Source: Streptomyces sp. SirexAA-E (GTDB lineage: Bacteria > Actinomycetota > Actinomycetes > Streptomycetales > Streptomycetaceae). Taken from it: a stretch of 64,000 nt of DNA. Under the pieces are notes generated by a model that saw nothing but the letters and a program-made list of their open reading frames with translations, was not told where the DNA came from and made no database searches. Shown one piece after another: positions 48,051 to 62,383 of this stretch. A program made the position numbers and the translations under genes. Numbering within the stretch: position 1 is the first letter of the stretch; each line of letters opens with the position of its first letter. The DNA lies in the NCBI RefSeq assembly GCF_000177195.2, contig NC_015953.1:1674001-1738000 (forward strand). The letters are read 5' to 3'.

Positions 48051-49274
48051 TCACGAAGCCGCCGTTCTCAGCGGTACGGAGGGGTCCGCCGCCCGTACCG
48101 GATCGATCCGCGCCCCGGCGGCGACCAGCTTGCGGCCCTGGGCCAGGTCGCGCGGCCTGCCCACGGCCAGCACGGCGACCAGGACGCCCTCGCGCAGCCA
48201 GCACACGGTCCAGGCCGGGTCGGTGGGCGCGCCGCGCCACAGCAGCGTGTCGGATCCGGCGTGGTGGCCGGCGTACTGCACGAAGCGGCCGAACTGCTCG
48301 GACCAGAAGTAGGGCACCGGGTCGTACGCCGGCGCGACGCCCTCCACGAGGGCGGCGGCGGCCGTGCGGGGTCCTTGGAGGGCGTTGTCCCAGTGGTGGA
48401 CGAGCAGCCGTTCGCCGTAGCGGGCGGAGGGGAAGGAGGCGCAGTCGCCGACGGCGTAGACGTCGGGCAGCGAGGTGCGCAGCGTGGCGTCGGCGGTGAC
48501 CGAGCCGTCCGGGCCGAGCGCGATGCCGGAGCCGGCCAGCCAGCGGGTCGCGGGGCGGGCGCCGATGCCGACGACCACGGCCCCGGCGGGGATCTCCCGG
48601 CCGTCCGTGAGGTGGACGGTACCGGGTTCGACCCGGTCGACCCGGGCCCCGGTGAGGAGCTCGGCCCCGCTCTCGGCGTACCAGGCGGCCATGGGGGCGG
48701 CTACCTCGGCGGGCAGGGTGCCCGCGAGGGGGTGGTCGGCCGCCTCGACCACCGTCACCGCGCATCCGGCGGCGCGGGCGGCGGTGGTGAACTCGGCGCC
48801 GATCCAGCCGGCTCCGACGACCACGACGTCGTGGCTGCGCTCCAGGACGGGCCGCAGCCGCGCGGCGTCGTCGAGGGTGCGCAGCAGGTGGACGCCGGGC
48901 ACGCCCTGCGAGCCGGGCAGGACGACGGGTTCGGCGCCGGTGGCCAGCACCAGGGCGTCGTAGCCGACGGGCCCCCGCTCCGTGTCCAGCTCGTGCGCGG
49001 CGGCGCGCAGCCCCGTCACCTCCACGCCCAGGCGCAGGGTGACGTCCAGTTCCTCGAAGTCGACGTCGAAGGCGGAGTGCTCGGCCTTGCCGAGCAGGAC
49101 CGCCTTGGACAGCGGGGGCCGGTCGTAGGGCTGGTGGGGTTCGGCGCCGATCAGGGTGACGGGGCCCGCGAAGCCCTGTTCCCGCAGGGCCACGGCCGTC
49201 TGTACCCCGGCCATGCCCGCACCGACGACCACGACGTGGTGCGGCCGGCTCTCCGGCGTCTGCTGCTCGCTCAC
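48051..49274 (-). CDS. Ferredoxin reductase-like NAD(P)/FAD oxidoreductase
   Basis: This 407-residue pyridine nucleotide-disulfide-type flavoprotein has FAD motif VVVVGAGMAGVQTAVALR, NAD motif DVVVVGAGWIGAEFTTAA and the C-terminal FAD motif LPDVYAVGDCASF. It resembles reductases that pass electrons to ferredoxin or rubredoxin. The redox-active CxxxxC of the disulfide group is absent. The partner is not encoded nearby. A TTAGGGT stretch just upstream of the GTG could be a ribosome site or a -10 element. Confidence 0.88.
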   Translation of the reverse strand: MSEQQTPESRPHHVVVVGAGMAGVQTAVALREQGFAGPVTLIGAEPHQPYDRPPLSKAVLLGKAEHSAFDVDFEELDVTLRLGVEVTGLRAAAHELDTERGPVGYDALVLATGAEPVVLPGSQGVPGVHLLRTLDDAARLRPVLERSHDVVVVGAGWIGAEFTTAARAAGCAVTVVEAADHPLAGTLPAEVAAPMAAWYAESGAELLTGARVDRVEPGTVHLTDGREIPAGAVVVGIGARPATRWLAGSGIALGPDGSVTADATLRTSLPDVYAVGDCASFPSARYGERLLVHHWDNALQGPRTAAAALVEGVAPAYDPVPYFWSEQFGRFVQYAGHHAGSDTLLWRGAPTDPAWTVCWLREGVLVAVLAVGRPRDLAQGRKLVAAGARIDPVRAADPSVPLRTAAS

Positions 49275-49447
49275 CTGTCCACCCTAACCAGCTGATGGAA
49301 CATCAGTCCGCGAGTCCCCCACCACGCCCGCGTCCCGCCGTCCTCCCGCGGCTCCCGTCGCGACGAGTCCGTCGAGTGGGCGGGGCATGGTGGAGGCTCC
49401 CCTTACAGGTGGCGGACGGCGGGGCTTAGGGTGGCCGGTGTAAGGCA

Positions 49448-49538
49448 CTCGCGGGAGCCCGGACGGACCGGGCTGAGAGGGAGGCTGGCCGGCCTCCGAC
49501 CGTCAACAACCTGATCCGGGTCATGCCGGCGAAGGGAG
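49448..49538 (+). promoter_or_regulatory. TPP riboswitch upstream of thiOSG
   Basis: The Thi-box signatures are clear: CTGAGAGGGAGG from 49473 and ACCTGATCCGGGTCATGCCG from 49509. The 3' aptamer strand GCGAAGGGAG runs into GGGAGGGG, the ribosome site of thiO. Ligand binding should therefore hide the ribosome site, giving translational control, and no terminator hairpin is seen before the ATG. Confidence 0.95.
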
Positions 49539-49551
49539 GGGCTGGACGCCC

Positions 49552-51835
<2,284 letters not shown>

Positions 51836-51836
51836 T

Positions 51837-51862
51837 ACCGGGGCCGGGGACGACGCCCCGGT
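51837..51862 (+). terminator. Hairpin after thiG
   Basis: ACCGGGGC (51837-51844) pairs with GCCCCGGT (51855-51862) across a 10-nt loop, 2 bases after the thiG stop. Confidence 0.6.
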
Positions 51863-51901
51863 CACGGCGTGTGCCCGCCCCTGTCACGGCTGCGCTGCAG
51901 A

Positions 51902-51927
51902 ACGGCCCCGGAGTGACCCGGGGCCGT
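51902..51927 (+). terminator. Second hairpin between thiG and the kinase gene
   Basis: ACGGCCCCGG (51902-51911) pairs perfectly with 51918-51927 across the loop AGTGAC. It lies just upstream of the kinase promoter. Confidence 0.65.
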
Positions 51928-51961
51928 CCGGCGTGTCGGTGGCGGCTCGTAGACTCACTCC

Positions 51962-53881
51962 GTGGACACGACCCTCCAGGACCCCCTCGTCGGGCAGCTG
52001 CTCGACGGCCGCTACCGGATCGACGCGCGCATCGCCGTCGGTGGCATGGCCACGGTCTACCGGGCCACGGACATGCGGCTCGACCGGGTGCTCGCCCTCA
52101 AGGTGATGCATCCGACGCTGGCGACCGACGCCGCGTTCGTCGAGCGCTTCATCCGCGAGGCCAAGTCCGTCGCCCGGCTGGCGCACCCCAACGTGGTGGG
52201 CGTCTTCGACCAGGGCGCCGAGGGCGCGTACGTGTACCTGGCGATGGAGTACGTCGCCGGGTGCACCCTGCGGGACGTGCTGCGCGAGCGCGGGGCGCTC
52301 CAGCCCCGGGCCGCGCTGGACATCCTGGAGCCGGTCCTGGCCGCGCTCGGCGCCGCCCACCGGGCCGGTTTCGTGCACCGCGACATGAAGCCGGAGAACG
52401 TCCTGATCGGCGACGACGGCCGGGTGAAGGTCGCCGACTTCGGTCTCGTACGGGCCGTGGGCACCGTGACGGACACCACGGGCTCGCTGCTGGGCACGGT
52501 GTCGTACCTCGCCCCGGAGCAGATCGAGCACGGATCGGCGGACACCCGCTCCGACGTGTACGCCTGCGGGGTCGTGCTGTACGAGATGCTCACCGGCTCC
52601 AAGCCGCACGCCGGCGACACCGCCGCCCAGGTCATCTACCAGCACCTCAACGAGGACGTCCCGGCTCCGTCAAGCGCCGTACCGGGGCTGGCGGCCGGGC
52701 TGGACGAGCTGGTCGCCGAGGCCACCGCCCGCGACGCCGAGGTCCGGCCCACGGACGCCGTGGCGCTCCTCGCCCGTGCGCGCGAGGTGCGGGCGGCCCT
52801 CACCGAGGAGCAGCTGGACGCGACGCCCCCGCAGGCCCTCGCCGACGCGCACGACGCGGCCGAGGACCGTACGAGCGTGATCCCCCGGGTGATCCCGGCC
52901 GGCCAGGGAACCGCGCACCACACCAGCAGGCTGGAGATGCCCCCCGACGGGCCGCCTGCCGAGCCGCGCGGGGGCAGGCGCTTCACCGCCGGCCGGCGCC
53001 GCGGGCCGGTCGCCGTGCTCCTGGGCCTGCTGCTGGTGCTGGGGGCCGGTACGGGCGTCTGGTACATCAACTCCGGGCAGTTCACCCAGGTCCCCTCCCT
53101 GCTGGGCCAGACCCAGGCAGTGGCCGAGGACCGGCTCGAGGACGCCGGTCTCGGTCTCAAGGGTGTCGAGCGCGCCTACAGCGACACGGTCGAGCGCGGG
53201 AAGGTGCTCAGCAGCGATCCCGCCTCGGGCGAGCGGATACGGGGCAACGGCTCGGTGAAGCTGGTCGTCTCGCGCGGCCCGGAGATCGTGAAGGTGCCCG
53301 ACGTCGAAGGACTCGCGTCGGCCGACGCCCGACGCGAGCTGAAGAAGGCCGGGTTCGAGCAGGGCATGGTCACCCGGGAGTTCAGCGAGGAGATCGCCCG
53401 GGGCGAGGTCGTCCGCACGGATCCCGCGATCGGTACCGAACGGCACGCCGGTTCCGCGGTCGCCCTGGTGGTCAGCAAGGGCAGTCCGGTCGACGTCCCG
53501 GACGTCACGGGGCTCGATGTCGAGGACGCGACGGCGGAGCTGAAGGAGGCCGGGCTGAAGGCCGAGGTCCTGCCCGACCGCGTCGAGTCCGCCCAGGCCG
53601 CGGGCGACATCGCCCGGCAGGCACCCGGCGGCGGCGCCGAGGCCGCGGAGGGCGACACCGTCGAGCTGACGGTCTCCAAGGGGCCGCGGATGGTCGCGGT
53701 CCCCGACGTGACCGGCAAGGACGTCGACGAGGCCCGCGAGACGCTGGAGGAGGCGGGCTTCGAGGTCAAGGTCGACCGCCCGTTCCTCTCCTTCAGCGAC
53801 ACGGTCGCGAGCCAGTCGGTCAAGGGCGGCGACAAGGCCGCCGAGGGCTCCAGGATCACCGTCAAGACCAAGGGTTTCTAG
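51962..53881 (+). CDS. PASTA-domain Ser/Thr protein kinase
   Basis: The 639-residue receptor-type kinase has a catalytic domain at about residues 18-280 with G-loop IAVGGMATVY, K47, HRDMKPEN (D141) and DFG at 159-161. A TGSLLGTVSYLAPE activation loop is present. A juxtamembrane stretch leads to a membrane helix at about 347-367 and four extracytoplasmic PASTA repeats (about 375 to 639). PASTA repeats bind muropeptides or lipid II. It is PknB-like but stands away from ftsW/pbp shape genes. GTG 51962 lacks a ribosome site; TAGACT ends 6 bp upstream, so the mRNA is probably leaderless. Confidence 0.95.
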   Translation: MDTTLQDPLVGQLLDGRYRIDARIAVGGMATVYRATDMRLDRVLALKVMHPTLATDAAFVERFIREAKSVARLAHPNVVGVFDQGAEGAYVYLAMEYVAGCTLRDVLRERGALQPRAALDILEPVLAALGAAHRAGFVHRDMKPENVLIGDDGRVKVADFGLVRAVGTVTDTTGSLLGTVSYLAPEQIEHGSADTRSDVYACGVVLYEMLTGSKPHAGDTAAQVIYQHLNEDVPAPSSAVPGLAAGLDELVAEATARDAEVRPTDAVALLARAREVRAALTEEQLDATPPQALADAHDAAEDRTSVIPRVIPAGQGTAHHTSRLEMPPDGPPAEPRGGRRFTAGRRRGPVAVLLGLLLVLGAGTGVWYINSGQFTQVPSLLGQTQAVAEDRLEDAGLGLKGVERAYSDTVERGKVLSSDPASGERIRGNGSVKLVVSRGPEIVKVPDVEGLASADARRELKKAGFEQGMVTREFSEEIARGEVVRTDPAIGTERHAGSAVALVVSKGSPVDVPDVTGLDVEDATAELKEAGLKAEVLPDRVESAQAAGDIARQAPGGGAEAAEGDTVELTVSKGPRMVAVPDVTGKDVDEARETLEEAGFEVKVDRPFLSFSDTVASQSVKGGDKAAEGSRITVKTKGF

Positions 53882-54762
53882 TGCAGGTCGCTTCACACAC
53901 GCGCAATCCCGTAGGCGGCCACGTGCCGGTGGCCGGCGGCCTCGCCAAAATCGGCCTCGGCTACGCGAAGGAGTTGGCGGCCGAGGCCGTACAGGTCTTC
54001 GTCGCCAATCCGCGCGGCTGGGCGACACCGCCCGGCAACCCCGCCCAGGACGAGCTGTTCCGCTCCCGGTGCCGGGAGGAGTCGATACCGGCGTACGTCC
54101 ACGCCCCGTACCTGATCAACTTCGGTTCGCACACCGAGGCGACCGTGGAGCAGTCCGTCCGGTCGCTGCGCCACTCGTTGCGGCGGGCCAGGGAGATCGG
54201 CGCCCAGGGTGTGGTGGTGCACACCGGTTCGGCCACCGGCGGGCGTCCGCGCGAGGTGGCTCTGGCCCAGGTGCGGGAGCGCATGAGGCCGCTGCTGGAC
54301 GAGCTGACCCATGACGACGATCCGTTCCTGCTGCTGGAGTCGACCGCCGGGCAGGGCTCCTCGCTCTGCTCGCGGACCTGGGACTTCGGCCCGTACTTCG
54401 AGGCCCTGGACTCCCATCCGAAGCTCGGCGTCTGTCTGGACACCTGCCACATCTACGCGGCGGGCCACGACCTGACCGGGCCGGCCGGGATGCGGCAGAC
54501 GCTGGACCTGCTGGTGGACACCGTCGGCGAGGGGCGGCTGAAGCTGATCCACGCCAACGACTCCAAGGACGTGGTGGGCGCGCACAAGGACCGCCACGAG
54601 AACATCGGCGCCGGCCACATCGGGGCCGCGCCGTTCCAGGAGATCTTCGCGCACCCCGCGACCGACGGTGTACCGCTGGTCATCGAGACCCCCGGCGGCA
54701 AGGAGGGGCACGCTGCGGACGTGGCCCGGCTGAAGGGACTCCGCGACACCCCGCACGACTGA
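53881..54762 (+). CDS. Endonuclease IV / deoxyribonuclease IV-like protein
   Basis: The 293-residue AP-endonuclease-2-type TIM barrel has NPRGW near the start and metal-binding segments AYVHAPYLINFGS, VVVHTGSATGG, LLLESTAGQG, CLDTCHIYAAGHD, IHANDSKDVVG, RHENIGAGHIG and VIETPGG. These match the trinuclear zinc ligands of Nfo. It should repair abasic sites. The GTG start shares its G with the kinase TAG stop (1-base overlap), so the two genes are coupled. The pairing of a PASTA kinase with a repair enzyme may be only transcriptional. Confidence 0.92.
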   Translation: MQVASHTRNPVGGHVPVAGGLAKIGLGYAKELAAEAVQVFVANPRGWATPPGNPAQDELFRSRCREESIPAYVHAPYLINFGSHTEATVEQSVRSLRHSLRRAREIGAQGVVVHTGSATGGRPREVALAQVRERMRPLLDELTHDDDPFLLLESTAGQGSSLCSRTWDFGPYFEALDSHPKLGVCLDTCHIYAAGHDLTGPAGMRQTLDLLVDTVGEGRLKLIHANDSKDVVGAHKDRHENIGAGHIGAAPFQEIFAHPATDGVPLVIETPGGKEGHAADVARLKGLRDTPHD

Positions 54763-54780
54763 GAGGCAGCCCCTTCAGGA

Positions 54781-54797
54781 ATACCCCACCGGGGTAT
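54781..54797. promoter_or_regulatory. CsoR-like copper operator and promoter upstream of DUF4396
   Basis: ATACCCC-ACC-GGGGTAT is a perfect 7+3+7 inverted repeat and matches the pattern of actinobacterial CsoR (Cu(I)-sensing) operators. A -10-like TACGGT at 54797-54802 abuts it, so a bound repressor would block the promoter. No csoR gene is in the window. Confidence 0.7.
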
Positions 54798-54846
54798 ACG
54801 GTTCCTATGGACGTCAGGAACCGCGATCCGTCATCGGGGACTTCTC

Positions 54847-55368
54847 ATGGAGCACGGCACACACCGCACAGACCACGGACACGACGCACACCAGGGGCCC
54901 CACGCCGGGCACGGTCCGCACGGCGGCGGACGCGCCAACTGGGCGACGGCCGCACAGGCGACGCTGCACTGCCTCACCGGCTGCGCGATCGGCGAGGTCC
55001 TCGGCATGGTGATCGGCACCGCGCTCGGCTGGGGCAACGCGCCGACGATGGTGCTCGCGATCGTCCTGGCGTTCTTCTTCGGCTACGCGCTGACCCTGCG
55101 GGGAGTCGTCGGCGCCGGGGTGGACCTGCGCACCGCCGTACGGGTCGCGCTGGCCGCCGACACCGTCTCCATCGCCGTGATGGAGCTCATCGACAACGGC
55201 GTGATCGCCCTGTGGCCGGGCGCCATGGACGCCCACCTGTCGGACCTGACGTTCTGGGTCACCCTGGCCGTCGCGCTGGTGGCCGCCTTCGTCGTCACGA
55301 CCCCGGTGAACAAGTGGATGATCGGCCGCGGCAAGGGGCACGCCGTGGTGCACCACTACCACCACTGA
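54847..55368 (+). CDS. DUF4396 membrane protein with His-rich N-terminus
   Basis: The 173-residue protein starts with a His/Gly-rich stretch (HGTHRTDHGHDAHQGPHAGH), which looks like a metal-binding tail. Three or four membrane helices (about 45-165) follow, and the protein ends in HHYHH. The membrane part fits DUF4396, whose function is unknown. A CsoR-type operator 50 bp upstream suggests copper induction, so a copper-handling role is a reasonable inference. The ATG at 54847 is preceded by GGGGACTTC. Confidence 0.87.
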   Translation: MEHGTHRTDHGHDAHQGPHAGHGPHGGGRANWATAAQATLHCLTGCAIGEVLGMVIGTALGWGNAPTMVLAIVLAFFFGYALTLRGVVGAGVDLRTAVRVALAADTVSIAVMELIDNGVIALWPGAMDAHLSDLTFWVTLAVALVAAFVVTTPVNKWMIGRGKGHAVVHHYHH

Positions 55369-55386
55369 CCCGCCCGGACGGGAGGG

Positions 55387-56019
55387 TCAGAGCTCGGGGC
55401 CGTCCCCGGGCCCCTCCTGGTAGGAGTAGCGCTGCTCGCTCCACGGGTCGCCGATGTTGTGGTAGCCGCGCTCCTCCCAGAAACCGCGGCGGTCGGCGGT
55501 CATGTACTCGATGCCGCGGACCCATTTCGGGCCCTTCCACGCGTACAGATGGGGCACGACCAGGCGCAGCGGGAATCCGTGTTCCGCCGTGAGCAGTTCG
55601 CCGTCCTTGTGGGTGGCGAAGAGGGCCCGGTCGGAAAGGAAATCGGTCAGCCGCAGATTCGAGCTGAATCCGTATTCGGCCCACACCATGACGTGGGTGA
55701 CTTCGGGCGCGGGCGGTGCCAGTTCGGCGATTTCCCGGGCGAGGACTCCACCCCATTCCGAGCCCAGCATGCTGAATTTCGTCACGCAGTGGAGATCGGC
55801 GACGACGGACGAGAACGGCAGTTCGGAGAATTCCCGGTGGTTCCAGCAGTGTTTGTCTCCGTCGGCCGTCGCCCCGAAGACCCGGAACTCCCAGCGGTCC
55901 GGTTTGAACTTGGGCACCGGCCCGTAATGGGTGACCGGCCATCCGCGCTGCAGCCGCTGGCCCGGTGGTAGCCCGGACTGCTCTGCTGTGCCGCGTTCCC
56001 GGCTCTCCGGCTGACCCAT
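55387..56019 (-). CDS. Sulfite oxidase-like molybdopterin oxidoreductase
   Basis: The 210-residue protein has the Mo-binding fold of the sulfite-oxidase/YedY group. The molybdenum-ligating cysteine lies in VADLHCVTKFSM, and the pterin-binding histidine and arginine in HGFPLRLVVPHLYAWKG. It lacks a twin-arginine leader and a dimerisation domain, so it may be cytoplasmic. A physiological substrate cannot be named. It is convergent with the DUF4396 gene, with 18 bp between the stop codons. Confidence 0.9.
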   Translation of the reverse strand: MGQPESRERGTAEQSGLPPGQRLQRGWPVTHYGPVPKFKPDRWEFRVFGATADGDKHCWNHREFSELPFSSVVADLHCVTKFSMLGSEWGGVLAREIAELAPPAPEVTHVMVWAEYGFSSNLRLTDFLSDRALFATHKDGELLTAEHGFPLRLVVPHLYAWKGPKWVRGIEYMTADRRGFWEERGYHNIGDPWSEQRYSYQEGPGDGPEL

Positions 56020-56174
56020 GCCTCCATGGTGACAGACAGGCAGGGGTGGTCATGACCAGGGGAGAGCCGATCCGGGCAACTCGTACTAAGCGTGCACTTA
56101 CTGGACGGCCGGGAAGTGCGGTGCGAGGATGCGCGCACACCTGCCCAGTCCACCGGTTGGAAGGAGCCTTGACG

Positions 56175-56654
56175 ATGCAGGGCGACCCCGAGGTCCTCGA
56201 GTTCCTGAACGAACAGCTGACCGCCGAATTGACTGCCATCAATCAGTACTTCCTGCACGCGAAGATGCAGGATCACCGCGGCTGGACCAAGCTCGCCAAA
56301 CACACCCGGGCCGAGTCGTTCGACGAGATGAAGCACGCGGAGATCCTGACCGACCGGATCCTGCTGCTGGACGGCCTGCCCAACTATCAGCGGCTGTTCC
56401 ACGTGCGGGTGGGCCAGACCGTCACGGAGATGTTCCAGGCCGACCGGCAGGTCGAGGTCGAGGCGATCGACCGACTGCGGCGCGGTGTCGATCTGATGCG
56501 CGCCAAGAGCGACATCACGTCCGCCAACATCTTCGAACGGATCCTGGAGGACGAGGAGCACCACATCGACTATCTCGACACCCAGCTGGAGCTGATCGAG
56601 AAGCTCGGGGAGCCGCTCTACCTCGCCCAGGTCATCGAGCAGGTCGAGCTCTGA
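56175..56654 (+). CDS. bfr: Bacterioferritin
   Basis: The 159-residue ferritin-like four-helix protein has ferroxidase residues E18, E51 and H54 and the haem-binding M52 (FDEMKHAE). The second half of the ferroxidase centre is in ILEDEEHHIDYL. Bfr assembles into a 24-mer that stores iron. The ATG at 56175 follows AAGGAG. The gene is convergent with bfd, the partner needed to release stored iron, with 18 bp between stop codons. Confidence 0.96.
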   Translation: MQGDPEVLEFLNEQLTAELTAINQYFLHAKMQDHRGWTKLAKHTRAESFDEMKHAEILTDRILLLDGLPNYQRLFHVRVGQTVTEMFQADRQVEVEAIDRLRRGVDLMRAKSDITSANIFERILEDEEHHIDYLDTQLELIEKLGEPLYLAQVIEQVEL

Positions 56655-56672
56655 TCCACGGGCCCGGAGGCC

Positions 56673-56912
56673 TCAGGCGGCGTCCGGGAGCTCCGTGACG
56701 GCGGACGCGGCGGCCGGCCGTGAGCGGTCGGCGAGGACGTCGCGGCGCGGGCACTCACCCCGGCCGAGCAGGGCCTGGATACGGCGGACACAGCCACCGC
56801 AGTCGGTGCCGGCCTTGCAGGCGGAGGCGATCTGGCGGGGGGTGCACGCACCGGCGTCCGCATGCTGCTTGACCTGCTGCTCGGTGATGCCGAAGCAGGA
56901 GCAGACGTACAT
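56673..56912 (-). CDS. bfd: Bacterioferritin-associated (2Fe-2S) ferredoxin
   Basis: The 79-residue protein has cysteines C4-x-C6 and C38-x-x-C41 of the Bfd [2Fe-2S] fold (MYVCSCFGITEQQVKQH, then GTDCGGCVRRI). A C-terminal extension of about 25 residues follows. Bfd delivers electrons to bacterioferritin to mobilise iron. The ATG at 56912 is chosen since GGGAGG lies 8 nt upstream. An iron box sits 46 bp upstream. Confidence 0.93.
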   Translation of the reverse strand: MYVCSCFGITEQQVKQHADAGACTPRQIASACKAGTDCGGCVRRIQALLGRGECPRRDVLADRSRPAAASAVTELPDAA

Positions 56913-56957
56913 GCGGTTCACCTCCCGAGGGGTCCGGTCGCTGCGCCGTCCCGAAGT

Positions 56958-56976
56958 TTCGGTGAGGCTAACCTAA
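56958..56976. promoter_or_regulatory. DmdR/IdeR iron box upstream of bfd
   Basis: TTCGGTGAGGCTAACCTAA matches the iron-box consensus TTAGGTTAGGCTAACCTAA at 16 of 19 positions, read on either strand. Fe(II)-bound DmdR1 would be expected to repress bfd here, so the ferredoxin is made when iron is scarce. The matched iron box is visible; regulation is inference. Confidence 0.8.
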
Positions 56977-57015
56977 CCTTACCCGCCGCCCCTGGCGTGT
57001 AAAGCCCGGTACGGA

Positions 57016-57052
57016 CTGTGGGGCACGGATCACATGGATCCGTGCCCCACAG
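57016..57052 (-). terminator. Terminator of the DAHP synthase gene
   Basis: A perfect 16-bp stem, CTGTGGGGCACGGATC (57016-57031) with 57037-57052, around the loop ACATG. It lies 20 bp after the stop codon. Confidence 0.85.
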
Positions 57053-57071
57053 GTGCGCCCAGGGTGTTCCC

Positions 57072-61590
<4,519 letters not shown>

Positions 61591-61681
61591 GACAGCTCCC
61601 GGGTCGGGGGGTACGGGCTCTGGCGAATATACGGCCCCGTACCCCGGATCCACGGGGCGCGGGGCCGCCCGGCGCGGCCGG

Positions 61682-62383
61682 TCAGGCGCCGTCGAGGCCG
61701 GTCTCGATCGCGTACCGCACGAGCTCCACCCGGTTGTGCAGCTGGAGCTTGCCCAGGGTGTTCTGGACGTGGTTCTGCACGGTGCGGTGGGAGATGACCA
61801 GCCGCTCGGCGATCTGCTTGTACGAGAGTCCCTTGGCGACCAGCCGCAGGACCTCGGTCTCGCGCTCGGTGAGCTGCGGGGCCTTCGGTTCGTCGGAGGC
61901 CGCCGGGGCCGGATCGGAGGCGAGCCTGCGGTACTCGCCGAGGACGAGCCCGGCGAGGCCGGGTGTGAAGACCGGATCGCCGGCCGCCGTGGCGCGTACC
62001 GCGTCGGTGAGCTCCTGGGTGCTGGCCGACTTGAGCAGGTAGCCGGTGGCGCCCGACTTCACGGCCTCCAGCACATCGGCGTGCTCCCCGCTGGCCGAGA
62101 GCACCAGGACCCGCAGCGCCGGGTGGGACCCGACGAGTTCCTTGCAGACCTGGACGCCCGGCATCCCGGGCAGGTTGAGGTCGAGGACGAGGACGTCGGG
62201 GACGGCGGCCCGGGCACGGCGTACGGCGCCCGGGCCGTCCCCGGCCGTGGCCACGACGTCGAAGCCGGACTCGGACAGATCGCGGGCCACGGCGTCGCGC
62301 CACATGGGGTGGTCGTCGACGACCATCACCCTGATGGGTCGCTCTGTGGATTCCCGCGCGTGCGGTGTGCTCGGTGTGGTCAT
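61682..62383 (-). CDS. macR: LuxR-family response regulator (MacR-like)
   Basis: This is a 233-residue NarL/FixJ response regulator. The receiver domain begins with VMVVDDHPMWRDAVA, has its phospho-acceptor in VLVLDLNLPGM and ends at YLLKSA. The DNA-binding domain has LTERETEVLRLVAKGLSYK and VISHRTVQNHVQNTLGKL. The ATG overlaps the kinase stop by 4 bases (ATGA). Position and type match the S. coelicolor MacRS system, which affects antibiotic production and morphology; that equivalence is from memory of the locus. Confidence 0.85.
   Translation of the reverse strand: MTTPSTPHARESTERPIRVMVVDDHPMWRDAVARDLSESGFDVVATAGDGPGAVRRARAAVPDVLVLDLNLPGMPGVQVCKELVGSHPALRVLVLSASGEHADVLEAVKSGATGYLLKSASTQELTDAVRATAAGDPVFTPGLAGLVLGEYRRLASDPAPAASDEPKAPQLTERETEVLRLVAKGLSYKQIAERLVISHRTVQNHVQNTLGKLQLHNRVELVRYAIETGLDGA

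Noticed and set aside
54807..55592. Alternative start at ATG 54807 for the DUF4396 region
   Set aside because: It lies in a different frame and gives an Arg-rich nonsense product; the His-rich membrane protein is in the 54847 frame.
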